Shown here piece after piece: positions 17,258 through 25,821 of a DNA stretch of 39,567 nucleotides (the stretch's first letter is position 1; every line of letters begins with the position of its first letter). The notes under the pieces are model-generated. The model ran no database searches, was not told the origin of the DNA, and worked only from the letters and a program-made list of their open reading frames with translations. Source of the DNA: Chloroflexota bacterium (lineage in GTDB: Bacteria; Chloroflexota; UBA11872); assembly GCA_028873795.1 (NCBI GenBank), contig JAPPNP010000035.1:1-39567 (forward strand), given 5' to 3'. The translations under genes were made by a program, and so were the position numbers.

Positions 17258-18448
17258 TCAGGCTCGGGCGCCGGCCAGCCAGTCCGCCATGCGCCTGACT
17301 CCCTCTCGCAAGTTCTCCCGCGAGTTGGCGTAGGAGAGCCGCAGGGAATCGCGCCCCACGTCGCCGAAGGCGCTGCCGGCCAGCACCGCTACTCCGGCTT
17401 CGTCCAGGAGCCGCGCGGCGATCTCGTCCGCGTCGCGATCGAAGCCTTCGAGCTGCGGAAACACGTAAAAGGCTCCCGCGGGCCGCTGACACGACACGCC
17501 GGGGATGGCGTTGAGGCCGTCCACAACCTGGTCGCGGCGCGCCTTGAACTCGGCCACCATTTCCGCGGCGGCGTCCTGCGGTCCCTGCAAGGCCTCGATG
17601 CCGGCGATCTGAATGAAGCTGGCCGTGCAGCTGGTGATGTTCGTCTGCAGTTGCGAGAACGCGGAGGCGAGATCGGCCGGCATGACGCCGTAGCCCATGC
17701 GCCAGCCGGTCATGGCATAGGTCTTGGAGAAGCCGTCCAGGATGATCGTGCGATCGCGCAAGCCCGACTCGGCGGCGATCGACGCGTGCTCGATCTCGCC
17801 GTACATGATGCGGCAGTAGATCTCGTCGGAGAGCACGTAGGCGTCGTGGTCGGCAAGCAGCTCGCCGATGGCCCGGATGTCAGCGGGCTCGAGCACGCCG
17901 CCCGTTGGGTTTTGCGGCGAGTTGAGAATCAGTAGCTTGGTCCGCGGCGAGAGCTTGTCGCGCAGCTCGTCGAGGTCGAGCCGGAACTCGCGCTCGGGTC
18001 GCAGCGCCAGCGGCACCGGGGTTGCGCCGACGAAATCGACCACGGACTGGTAGATGGGAAAGCCGGGATCGGGATACAGCACCTCGTCGCCGGGGCCGCA
18101 AAGCGCCGTGATGGCGAAGTACATGATCGGCTTGGCGCCAGGGGTGACGACGACCTCGTCGGGGTCGATGACGATTCCCCGAGTCTCACCGACGTGCGAC
18201 GCAACGGCCGCGCGAAGCTCCGGCAGCCCCGCCGAGGGGCCGTAGTGGGTGAATCCGTCGTCCAGCGCCCGCTTGGCGGCTTCGATAATGTTGGCGGGCG
18301 TGTCGAAGTCCGGCTCACCGATTTCGAGGTGAATGACGTCGCGTCCTTGCGCTTCGAGCTGTCGGGCGCGGGCGAGCACGGCAAAGGCCGTCTCGGTGCC
18401 CAGCCGCCCCATGGCGGGCGCCAGGCCGGGATGCGTGAGCAACGCCAC
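17258..18448 (-). CDS. Class I/II PLP-dependent aminotransferase
   Basis: The 396-residue enzyme is of the aspartate-aminotransferase type (subgroup I-gamma). IHLEIGEPDFDTP starts the fold. The cofactor residues are Asn in LNSPQNPTGG, Asp in VLSDEIY and the Schiff-base Lys (K242) in DGFSKTYAMTGWRMGY. The C-terminal Arg that grips the substrate carboxylate is in DSLRLSYANS. A perfect AGGAGG lies five bases before the GTG at 18446-18448, so this start is preferred to a GTG five codons upstream. The amino-acid substrate is not inferable. It is divergent from the GNAT gene at 18517 across 68 bp, and PLP comes from PdxS/PdxT encoded nearby. Confidence 0.9.
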   Translation of the reverse strand: MALLTHPGLAPAMGRLGTETAFAVLARARQLEAQGRDVIHLEIGEPDFDTPANIIEAAKRALDDGFTHYGPSAGLPELRAAVASHVGETRGIVIDPDEVVVTPGAKPIMYFAITALCGPGDEVLYPDPGFPIYQSVVDFVGATPVPLALRPEREFRLDLDELRDKLSPRTKLLILNSPQNPTGGVLEPADIRAIGELLADHDAYVLSDEIYCRIMYGEIEHASIAAESGLRDRTIILDGFSKTYAMTGWRMGYGVMPADLASAFSQLQTNITSCTASFIQIAGIEALQGPQDAAAEMVAEFKARRDQVVDGLNAIPGVSCQRPAGAFYVFPQLEGFDRDADEIAARLLDEAGVAVLAGSAFGDVGRDSLRLSYANSRENLREGVRRMADWLAGARA

Positions 18449-18516
18449 ACTTGCCTCCTGCACGGATGAACCAGACGGGCGGCCGGCGGGGCCGCGACAA
18501 CGGGGGCGATTCTAGC

Positions 18517-19497
18517 GTGCCGAACACTGCGCACACGGGCTCCGGGGCGGGCGCGCCGGCAGTGCGGCGCATGCAACCGGACGACGCTGACGCGGTGGCG
18601 CAGGTGCTCACGCGGGCGTTCGCGCCGCCGCCCGGCGCGAAGCCGGCGGGCCTGCGCGTGCTCATCTCGAACCGAATGGCCGCCCGCTGGCAGGCGCAAT
18701 GCGCCGGGGCCTGGGTGGTGGACGCGCCCGGATTCGGACCCGTGGGCGCGGCCTTCGCCGTGGTTGAGCCGGATGTCGGATGGATCGGGGGGCTGGGGGT
18801 ACACCCGGCCTATCGCGGTCTGGGGGTGGGACGCGCGCTGACGACGGCGGCGCTCGAGTTCCTGGACGACGCGGGGTGCGCCGTCATCGGACTCGAGGCG
18901 TCGCCGAGCGATGGCGTGGCGCTGAGTGCCTATGCCCGCCGCGGCCTGCGGCCGGTGGACGTCACGCTGCGACTGCGAGCGGACGCCGCCGCGTTGGCGA
19001 CGTCGGGCGTCGCAGCGGAGTTTCAGATTCGGCCCTTGCCCACGGCGGCGGCGCGGGATGGACCCGAGCCGGTCAGGCCGGGCGGTTCGCGAATCGCCCC
19101 TACAGCCGCGCCGGACGCGCGTGAAGCGCGCGTGGCGCTGCAGGCGCTGGCCGTTCCGCTGTCGGATGCCGCCTTCACCGCAGTGGGGCCGGGCGCATAC
19201 CTCGTCTGCGATCCCCAGTCGGTGCCCGTCGGTGAAGTCCTAGAGGCGCGGCTCGGATTCCTTGGCCGTGACGGCCACCCGGTCGCGGCCGCTTGCCATG
19301 CGCTGGGCCGCATGGCCGTGGCCAGGAAGTCGCGTTATGTCGAGTTGGATCTTCCCGTGGGATCGGGCGCGGCACTGCCCGCGTTGTCGCGACTCGGTTT
19401 GCAAACAGTGCTTAGCACGGTCCGGCTGGCGCGGCCCGCGGCTGCCTATGGCCGTCGGACGGAGGACGGCGTGGACGTGGGGCGCTGGTCGCTCTAG
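18517..19497 (+). CDS. GNAT acetyltransferase carrying an internal dispersed repeat
   Basis: A 326-residue protein. The first GNAT domain is clear: VGWIGGLGVHPAYRGLGVGR gives beta-4 and the acetyl-CoA loop, and SAYARRGLRPVDVTLRL closes it. The C-terminal ~130 residues form a second, weaker GNAT-like domain. Between them lies a linker whose DNA (19080-19103) is an exact copy of an intergenic palindrome, encoding GGSRIAPT and keeping the frame. The GTG at 18517 is chosen; upstream in-frame ATGs would overlap the divergent aminotransferase's control region. It ends 12 bp from the convergent methyltransferase. Substrate unknown. Confidence 0.75.
   Translation: MPNTAHTGSGAGAPAVRRMQPDDADAVAQVLTRAFAPPPGAKPAGLRVLISNRMAARWQAQCAGAWVVDAPGFGPVGAAFAVVEPDVGWIGGLGVHPAYRGLGVGRALTTAALEFLDDAGCAVIGLEASPSDGVALSAYARRGLRPVDVTLRLRADAAALATSGVAAEFQIRPLPTAAARDGPEPVRPGGSRIAPTAAPDAREARVALQALAVPLSDAAFTAVGPGAYLVCDPQSVPVGEVLEARLGFLGRDGHPVAAACHALGRMAVARKSRYVELDLPVGSGAALPALSRLGLQTVLSTVRLARPAAAYGRRTEDGVDVGRWSL
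19080..19103. repeat. Dispersed palindrome inside a coding sequence
   Basis: All 24 bases are the reverse complement of 7969-7992. At 24 bp the insertion adds eight codons without a frameshift. It sits in the linker between the two GNAT-like domains, where an insertion is likely tolerated. Confidence 0.85.
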
Positions 19498-19509
19498 CGT
19501 TGGCCGTCG

Positions 19510-20283
19510 CTACGTCTTGGTCGCCACGACGATGAGGCGGTCGCCTTCGCCGTCGTAGGGGTCGAGCGCCCAGCTGCCGTAGGTCTCGATCCGCTCGAAG
19601 CCCGCGCAGCGCAGGGCCAGCTCCAGCTCGAATCGGTGCACATACCGCAGCGGCATGCGCGCGATGCGACGCGTCACCTGGCCGTCGCCACGGAGCACAT
19701 CGTAGATATGCCGCGCGTCGATGCGCTGCGCACCGGGGTCGACTTCCCACGAGACGAAATGAGTCACCGAGATTCCGTCGGCGTCGCGAAAGCCGCCCTG
19801 GGTCCGCAGCACGCCGTCCCACGCCGCCAGGCGGTCGAGCGTGGGATTGAAGACATCCACGGCCAGGACGCCTCCCGACCGGAGCAAGCCGCGCGCGCCT
19901 TCGAGCGTCAGGAGCTGATCGTGCGTCGATTCCAGGTGCAGGAATGAATCGAGGGCGCAGATTACCGCGCCGAACTCGGCGGTCGGCCGCAAATGCCGCA
20001 TGTCGCCTTGCTGCAACTCGATTCCGACGCCGCGCGCATCCGCGCGACGCCGCGCGATGGCCAGGAGCGCCGCAGACGCGTCGACGCCATGCACCTCGAA
20101 TCCAGCCGCGGCCAGCGCGGTGCCCACGCGCGCGGTGCCGCAGGCCAGGTCCATGATCGGCCCACCGGCGCGCTCGGCCAGGTGGACATACATCGGGAGA
20201 TCGTCGTCCCAATCGTCATGCTCGGCGGCGTACAGCTCGGCGATGGCCGCATAGGGATCGCCCTGGGGATCGGACGTACTCAC
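19510..20283 (-). CDS. SAM-dependent class I methyltransferase
   Basis: The 257-residue protein has a Rossmann-type methyltransferase fold. Motif I is PIMDLACGTARVG, the acidic end of beta-2 is VHGVDAS, motif II-like LQQGDMRHL follows and then FGAVICALDSFLHL. The C-terminal ~110 residues (HRFELELALRCAGFERIETYG) match the extended subgroup often annotated as methyltransferase domain 25. The substrate is unknown; small molecules or nucleic acid are both possible. The GTG start overlaps the TGA of the membrane-protein gene, making it the last gene of a coupled operon with the degenerate SbcCD-like pair. Confidence 0.85.
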   Translation of the reverse strand: MSTSDPQGDPYAAIAELYAAEHDDWDDDLPMYVHLAERAGGPIMDLACGTARVGTALAAAGFEVHGVDASAALLAIARRRADARGVGIELQQGDMRHLRPTAEFGAVICALDSFLHLESTHDQLLTLEGARGLLRSGGVLAVDVFNPTLDRLAAWDGVLRTQGGFRDADGISVTHFVSWEVDPGAQRIDARHIYDVLRGDGQVTRRIARMPLRYVHRFELELALRCAGFERIETYGSWALDPYDGEGDRLIVVATKT

Positions 20284-20894
20284 CGGCCGAGAGGCATCCG
20301 CCGAATGAGCAACTCGGCGCTGATGATCACCAGCACGATCAGGATGGCGGCCGCGGGACTGGCGACCCGATTGACGGCCGCCGTGGCCAACGCCACCGCC
20401 CCCGCGGCGATGAAAACCGCTTGTCGCGTGACGATCATCGCCGGCACACGCGGCCCCGAAGCGTCATCGCTGGTTCGCAGCCATGCGCCGATGGCCCAGG
20501 CGAAGAAGAACGCGCCGAATCCCGCCAGGCCAACGAAGGCCAAGACGTTTTCCGTCCGGTCCGGCGAGGTGAAGACGAGCACATAGCCGAGCAAGGCCAG
20601 CGTGACCAGCCCACCCAACCACATGAGACCGCCAGTCGCACGGGTTAAATCACGCGCGGTGCGCGGGCGCGTCGCACGCGGCCGATAGCCGCGAGGGGCC
20701 GGCGCCGCGAGGTCCAGAGCAGGGGGCGAAGCGTCTTTGCCCTTTGCGTCTGGTGGCGCTTCGGCGGCCTTGGCTGCCGGCCGGCCGGCGCTGGGCTTCG
20801 GCTCGGGCTTGGCGGCCTTCGTCGCCGGCCGAGCCTTGCCACTCTTCGCAGCCGGCGGCGTCTCCCGCCGGATGACGAGCGAATCCTCAGCCAA
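20280..20894 (-). CDS. Four-helix membrane protein with a Lys/Ala/Pro-rich N-terminus
   Basis: About 204 residues from a TTG at 20894 that overlaps the stop of the upstream ATPase-like gene. An ATG at 20969 would give 229 residues but a longer overlap, so the start is uncertain. The first ~80 residues are basic and disordered (KSGKARPATKAAKPEPKP). Four hydrophobic helices follow (GLMWLGGLVTLALLGYVLV, FVGLAGFGAFFFAWAIGAWL, AVFIAAGAVALATAAV, AAAILIVLVIISAELLI). No family is recognised. The positively charged cytoplasmic tail could contact DNA or the adjacent coiled-coil protein; this is inference. Confidence 0.65.
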   Translation of the reverse strand: MAEDSLVIRRETPPAAKSGKARPATKAAKPEPKPSAGRPAAKAAEAPPDAKGKDASPPALDLAAPAPRGYRPRATRPRTARDLTRATGGLMWLGGLVTLALLGYVLVFTSPDRTENVLAFVGLAGFGAFFFAWAIGAWLRTSDDASGPRVPAMIVTRQAVFIAAGAVALATAAVNRVASPAAAILIVLVIISAELLIRRMPLGR

Positions 20895-23800
20895 CGGCCT
20901 TGAGCCAGCGAGCAGGCGCCGCCTGGGCCGACGATGGCTCCGACGCTCCCTCGACGATGTTTGCGACATGATCGAAACCGGCGTGCCTCAAGCCGCCCGG
21001 AGCGGCGGTGGCGATGATTTGGGGAAAGTGTCGCTGAATGTCGGCTTGCATCAGCGCATCGAGCAGGGCTTCGATCGCGCCGGCGTCAACGCCCTCGCCG
21101 GCGGCGTCGAGCCACAGGAATGCGGGGGCGTTGGGAGCATCGTGCGGTCGGACGGCGCTGAGAAAGGCGACGCCGACCGCAAGCATCAGCCGACCGCGGG
21201 CGTCGTCGGCGACCTCCCGCAGGGGCGTCCAGGCTTGGCGCTCCTCGTCCCACAGGTGCACGGTCTGGTCCGACGCGATGCGCACGTCCCAATGCCGACC
21301 GCCCGTGATGGGCCCCACGACCTGCCGCAGGGCGGCCTCAGCGGCCGGACGCACACCGCTTGCCAAGGCGTCGAGCGCCTGGCCCATGAGACGCGCCGCG
21401 GCCGCTCGGACGCGGCGCCGGTCGACGATGTCGTCGAGCGCCGCGCGCGACGCTTCGAGATCGACCTCGTGCCGTACGGCGCCCGTACGGAGCTCCAACT
21501 CTCGGATCTGCGCGTCGAATTCGCGCCCTTCGACTCGGGCGCGCTGCATCCTTCGGCGGGCGCCGCCGGGATCCTCCAGGCGGTCGTCGTCCAGGTCGGG
21601 AAAGATGGCCCGAACCTCCGAGACGGTCGGGGCCGCGTCGACGTGGGCGCCCGTCGCCCGCACGGCGCCGGCTAACTCGGCCGTGGACCGGGCGACGCCG
21701 TCGTGCGCGGCGCGGGCCGTCGCAGTCGTTCGGTTTACTTCGGCCGCCGCCCGCGACTCGCCGACGGCGGCAATTGCATCCGCCAGGGCCGCGAGTGCTT
21801 CGAGACGTCCGATGGCGGCGGCGGACGGCTGGCCTCGCGGGAGCCCGGGATCGGTGGCCGCGAGCGAGTCGATGGCTTGCACGATGCCCGGCAGGGCGCT
21901 CTCGGCCGCGCGGAGCTTCCACTGCTCACGCTGACGCGACGCTTCTAGGTCCGATTGCCGGTCCACACGTTCCTGCACCGCATTCAGGTCGCGCTGCAGG
22001 ATGTTGCGAGCTTCGGTCAATGCCCGCTGGTCGTCGGAAAGACCGAGGGATCGGGCCAGCTCGGCCGCGTGACCGTGCGCGCGGCCACTCGCCTCGATCT
22101 GGCTGCGCAGCTCCGCTTCGGCCGCAGCCGCAAGCTCCTCGGCTCCCGAGTCCTCGAGCTCGCGCATCCGGGCCTGCAGTCGCTGCACCTCGCGTTCCGC
22201 GCCGGCAAGCTCCCGCTCGGTGCGCGCGCACTCGGCGTCCAGGTCGCCGGTCGAGACGGCGCTGTCACCGTCGGCAAGACGGCGCATTCTGGCAGTGGCG
22301 CTGTCGCGGAGGATGCGCGCGCGCTCGGCGGACGCGGGGATTTCAAGGCCACGGCGCTCGAGCTCGCGCTCGATCTTGATTTGCTGTCGGTGATTGACGG
22401 CCAGGCGGGCGGCGCGCTGCTCGCCGGTCTGGAGGTCGTGATCGAGCTCCGCCAACTGATCGAGCAGTTCGTCTTCCCGAGCGAGATCGGCGCGCTGGCT
22501 CCATAGCGACCAGGCGCCCGCAGCCGCTCCGGCGAAGACGGTCGCCACGCCCAGCGCCGCCAGCGGCGCGGTGCCGTTGAGTCCGATCGTGGCGACGACT
22601 ATTCCAATGGCGATGCCGATGGCCGCCACGATCAGCCGGCTCTTGCGGCGCTGCGCCTCGATGGCCAGCGACCGCAGACGTTGCTTGACTCGCGTAGTCT
22701 CAAGCAAGCGAGCCTCGGCGTCGATCTCTTCGTCGTCGTGGCCGGATTCGGCGCTGAGGATGTCGCTGAGCCGGCCCCACAGCCGGTGCGCGGTGGGGAG
22801 ATGCTCGTCTTCGTGCGCGCGTTTGCGCAGGGTCCGGGCCCGCTCGGCGGCAGCCTGCGCCTTCGACTTCACCACTTCGGCTTCGACCAGGTCCGAGCGG
22901 GCCCGCCGGAATTCGTGCGCGGCCTGTTGATGACGGTCGCGCTTCACCCGGACGCGGTCGGCCGCCCGTGACGCCGCGACGCCCTCGGTGGCGGCGTTGC
23001 AGGCCCGATCGAGCGCCGCAAGACGCTCGGCGCCGGTTCGCGCCCGCTGCGCCAGAGACGCGAGCTCGCCGAGCCGCGCATCCAATCGCTCGACGCCTTC
23101 CCGAGCGTGCGCGGCTTGCTCGGCGTGATGCGCGTGATCGGCCCACAGCACGGCAAACTCGCGGTAGGCGACCAGGCGATCGCGTTCGTCGAGGAACTGC
23201 CCGCGCAGCACGCGGTATCGGCGCTCGGTCGCATCGGCATCCGCGGCGCGCTCTGATGCCGCAGTGAGGGCGTGCAACGCCTGGCGTACGCGCCAGCGTT
23301 GCAGCGAGCGTTCGAGCCGGTCGACTTCCGTCTCCGTGGCGGCTGCGCGCATCACGGCTTCGGCCAACTCGACCCGGGCTCTCGCCACGGTTTCTTCTTC
23401 CCGGTGAGCGGGGCTGTCGGCGAACTCGGCTTCAAGCTCCTGGATTCGCCGCTCGCCCAGCAGCCGGCGCAGCAGCACCCGAATCTCGGCGGCCGGGGGC
23501 AATTCGGCGCGGGGTTGCGGCAGCACCAGCGCCTGCAGGGTCTCCTGATCGAGTCCCACCATCGCGTCGAGCGCCGCACCTACCTGAGCCCCGCCGCGGA
23601 CTGGCGCCGATCGGGGTCCGCGGTTCACGACAAGCTCCGACTCATCGCCGCCGCTGGCGCGCAGCGTGCGCCGCACGGTGACGGGTCGTCCGCCAACCGC
23701 GAGCTCGCATTCCACCAACGCGCCGTCTGACCTTGCGCGCAGGCCGTCAGCCGGACCGAACAGGCACGTCATCAGCGCCTCGCGCACGACCTGCGCTTGA

Positions 23801-23904
23801 CCTTCCGAAACGGTAATCAGGTGATGGCCCTGCGGCTGGAAGGCCAACTCAACCCGGTGCAAGGCCCCAAGCTCGCGGATCGTCAGCCGCTCCAGGAGAA
23901 TCAC
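20887..23904 (-). CDS. SbcC/YhaN-like coiled-coil protein with degenerate ATPase motifs
   Basis: The 1005-residue protein has the architecture of YhaN-type SMC-like ATPases: an N-terminal half-domain (LERLTIRELGALHRVELAF), long Arg/Glu/Ala-rich coiled coils (~155-420 and ~470-850), two central membrane helices (~424-442, ~447-468) and a C-terminal half-domain. The ATPase motifs are gone. The P-loop position reads HLITVSEGQAQVVREAL, with no GxxxxGK[ST]. The ABC signature position reads REVADDARGRLML. Walker B is FLWLDAAGEGVD, lacking the catalytic Glu, and the H-loop is ATAAP. The frame is uninterrupted. Its GTG overlaps the stop of the nuclease-like gene, the usual SbcD-SbcC arrangement. A structural, non-hydrolysing role is inferred. 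Confidence 0.8.
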   Translation of the reverse strand: MILLERLTIRELGALHRVELAFQPQGHHLITVSEGQAQVVREALMTCLFGPADGLRARSDGALVECELAVGGRPVTVRRTLRASGGDESELVVNRGPRSAPVRGGAQVGAALDAMVGLDQETLQALVLPQPRAELPPAAEIRVLLRRLLGERRIQELEAEFADSPAHREEETVARARVELAEAVMRAAATETEVDRLERSLQRWRVRQALHALTAASERAADADATERRYRVLRGQFLDERDRLVAYREFAVLWADHAHHAEQAAHAREGVERLDARLGELASLAQRARTGAERLAALDRACNAATEGVAASRAADRVRVKRDRHQQAAHEFRRARSDLVEAEVVKSKAQAAAERARTLRKRAHEDEHLPTAHRLWGRLSDILSAESGHDDEEIDAEARLLETTRVKQRLRSLAIEAQRRKSRLIVAAIGIAIGIVVATIGLNGTAPLAALGVATVFAGAAAGAWSLWSQRADLAREDELLDQLAELDHDLQTGEQRAARLAVNHRQQIKIERELERRGLEIPASAERARILRDSATARMRRLADGDSAVSTGDLDAECARTERELAGAEREVQRLQARMRELEDSGAEELAAAAEAELRSQIEASGRAHGHAAELARSLGLSDDQRALTEARNILQRDLNAVQERVDRQSDLEASRQREQWKLRAAESALPGIVQAIDSLAATDPGLPRGQPSAAAIGRLEALAALADAIAAVGESRAAAEVNRTTATARAAHDGVARSTAELAGAVRATGAHVDAAPTVSEVRAIFPDLDDDRLEDPGGARRRMQRARVEGREFDAQIRELELRTGAVRHEVDLEASRAALDDIVDRRRVRAAAARLMGQALDALASGVRPAAEAALRQVVGPITGGRHWDVRIASDQTVHLWDEERQAWTPLREVADDARGRLMLAVGVAFLSAVRPHDAPNAPAFLWLDAAGEGVDAGAIEALLDALMQADIQRHFPQIIATAAPGGLRHAGFDHVANIVEGASEPSSAQAAPARWLKAVG

Positions 23905-25010
23905 GCGGCGTGGCTCCCGGCGCGTCTTCGAAATCCATCAACCACCGCCCGGCGCGCGCGTGCCATCGTGTCGGCGTCGCAGTCCGGCGAGCCGCTCAAC
24001 TGCTCGGCCGCGCGTCGCACTTCCACCATGAACGAGCGCGTCGGCTGCGCCTCGGCCGGCCCGGACGACACGCGCAATTGCGCCAGGTCGACATGCACCA
24101 GCGTTCCCGCGGCGGACGCGCGGCGGCTGAGGTCGCCAACCCGACAGCGATGCCAGAGCTCGCGCGAGAACTCGCCCTCGAATTCAAGGGTCACCAGTGG
24201 CGCCTCGCCAATGAGCGTCGCCAGGCGCTCGCGGATGGCCGCGGCGGGGTCGCGGTCGACGAGATCCGCCGCGCTGAAACTGACGACGACCGGCGCAACG
24301 CCCGCAAGCTCCCGAAACTCGGCGCCGATGACGCCCTCGTGGTCGAGGTCGATGACGGCGAATCCCGACTCGGTGCGCCGCTCGGTCACCGAGGGCGCGG
24401 ACCAACCAGGGCAGATCACAAATGCGTCGCCGAGCCGGCGCTGGCCGGGCTCCGGCCGATTGCCGAGGACGATGACGTCCGCCGCAGTCTCCCGAGACTC
24501 CAGCGCTTCGGCGTCGATCGATAGGGCGATGCGAAGGAAACTGCGGTCAGCGGCAGGTTCGACGTGGTTCATTGCCGAGGCCGACCCAATTTCCAGCGTC
24601 AGTCCCGCGACCTGAACTGTCCGGGTGTGCGCGAGACCACCCGGGCGCACGGCGGCCAAAAGGCCCAACTCTTCGAGGAAGGCGATGCCGGTGCCGTCGG
24701 TCGCCGCCTCGTCCGCCTCGTCGAGGGCGATGCTGACGATCCCAGCCTCGCGCGCGCGCTTCAGACATTGCGACGCAAAGCGGATGTCGTCGAGCCCCGG
24801 TTCCGACCGCGCGAAGAGGCCGCCCGCGATGAGAATGAGGTCAGCGTCGTCGGCGAGTGCCTGATCGACGACGGCGGCGAAGCTGCGCCGGGTGTGGGCC
24901 TGGAAGAGAACGAGCTGCTCGGGGTTTAGCGACGATGGCGCATCCCCGATATGACTGCCCGCGGTGAGCACGGCACGGATAGATTCGGCCGATCCCCGCA
25001 GGAACCGCAT
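23901..25010 (-). CDS. SbcD/YhaO-like metallophosphoesterase homologue lacking its metal ligands
   Basis: The 369-residue protein aligns by eye with SbcD/YhaO (Mre11-type) nucleases, but motif after motif is altered. Family DxHLG is AGSHIG (17-22; only the His remains), GDxxD is GGLFA (63-67), GNHD is around LDEADE (96-101), and GHxH is GNRP (183-186). The flanking framework is kept: VLTAGSHIG, DADLILIAGGLF, and VIVLGNRPEP followed by CPGWSAP where relatives have YPGSxEP. Such a protein should not bind the two metals. The ATG start is six bases after the DUF4130-like gene. The C-terminal ~130 residues correspond to the capping and partner-binding region. Confidence 0.8.
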   Translation of the reverse strand: MRFLRGSAESIRAVLTAGSHIGDAPSSLNPEQLVLFQAHTRRSFAAVVDQALADDADLILIAGGLFARSEPGLDDIRFASQCLKRAREAGIVSIALDEADEAATDGTGIAFLEELGLLAAVRPGGLAHTRTVQVAGLTLEIGSASAMNHVEPAADRSFLRIALSIDAEALESRETAADVIVLGNRPEPGQRRLGDAFVICPGWSAPSVTERRTESGFAVIDLDHEGVIGAEFRELAGVAPVVVSFSAADLVDRDPAAAIRERLATLIGEAPLVTLEFEGEFSRELWHRCRVGDLSRRASAAGTLVHVDLAQLRVSSGPAEAQPTRSFMVEVRRAAEQLSGSPDCDADTMARARRAVVDGFRRRAGSHAA

Positions 25011-25016
25011 ACGCAG

Positions 25017-25622
25017 CTACGCCATCCCCTGCCTCCCAGGTGCGGCGGCAAAATGCGCCTGACTTGACAGAATATCACCGCCCGAAGGCGCCGACCAGAT
25101 TGAACGACCCGTGCTCCCGCGGCCGGGCGCCAGCTTCAGGCTGATGCCGCATCCGTCCTGCACATAGGTGCGCTGGCCGTCCCGGATCACGAGCGTGTGG
25201 CCGCGCCAGCGGCGTCGAAAGTGCCGCAGCACCAGGTCGACAACCGGGAATTGGAAGTGCCACTCGGCCACGAGCTGCCGCGGACCCGTCCCGCGCCTGA
25301 ATCGCAAATCCCGGCGCGCGACGTGGACCTCGCGATAGACCTGATGCCCCCAACTCAGGGCCAACTGCGCCTCACGCGAACTGCGACCGAGCACGTAGGC
25401 GGCCCCATGCTCCAGCACCTGTCCGGCCACTTCACGCAACACGCGATCGCGGTCGGGCGCGGGGTGACGCAACGCGTAGCCGTAAAGGCGCTCGAGCCGG
25501 GCCATGCGCCGGCGGTCGCGCCGCACCGCCGTCAGGCGAGACCGCACCACGTCCGGCCCGCCACCTCGTTCCTGGGCCACCTGCTCCACGAGAGCGACGA
25601 ATGCATCGGGCAATCGGTTCAT
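25017..25622 (-). CDS. DUF4130/TIGR03915-like DNA-metabolism protein
   Basis: The 201-residue protein starts at an ATG with GGAGG five bases upstream, which rules out the longer frame. The stretch SWGHQVYREVHVARRDLRFR resembles the V-x-rEahrmkgfvRF block of DUF4130 proteins. PVVDLVLRHFRRRW, then LVIRDGQRTYVQDG resembles the family's P-x4-L-x2-F-x2-R and I-x-D-x2-R-x5-DG ending. DUF4130 proteins usually sit beside a radical-SAM partner and are linked to putative DNA repair or modification; no such partner is seen here. It heads the operon containing the degenerate SbcDC pair. The C-terminal ~40 residues look disordered. The match is by eye. Confidence 0.55.
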   Translation of the reverse strand: MNRLPDAFVALVEQVAQERGGGPDVVRSRLTAVRRDRRRMARLERLYGYALRHPAPDRDRVLREVAGQVLEHGAAYVLGRSSREAQLALSWGHQVYREVHVARRDLRFRRGTGPRQLVAEWHFQFPVVDLVLRHFRRRWRGHTLVIRDGQRTYVQDGCGISLKLAPGRGSTGRSIWSAPSGGDILSSQAHFAAAPGRQGMA

Positions 25623-25724
25623 GTTGGCCTCCAATCGAATCCGGCGTCGACGCTCGGGAGTGCGTCGAGCGCCGCTGCCGCAACTGCGTATGTGGTCGGC
25701 GAACGAGAGGCTTGCCGGCGGTTC

Positions 25725-25763
25725 CCCGCACCCCGACCCTCGCCCCAAGGGAGAGGGAGCCGG
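25725..25763. repeat. Dispersed repeat, ACCCTCGCCCCAAGGGAGAG type
   Basis: A short hairpin repeat in the 199-bp gap between dinB and the DUF4130-like gene. Relatives are at 39111-39142 and 37311-37350. Nothing else is recognised in the gap, so the operon promoter is not identified. Confidence 0.6.
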
Positions 25764-25821
25764 ACACGGTCTGACTGAGCGGTTGCGCGAGCGTCACGAC
25801 GTCCGACCGGCCGACATCCGC

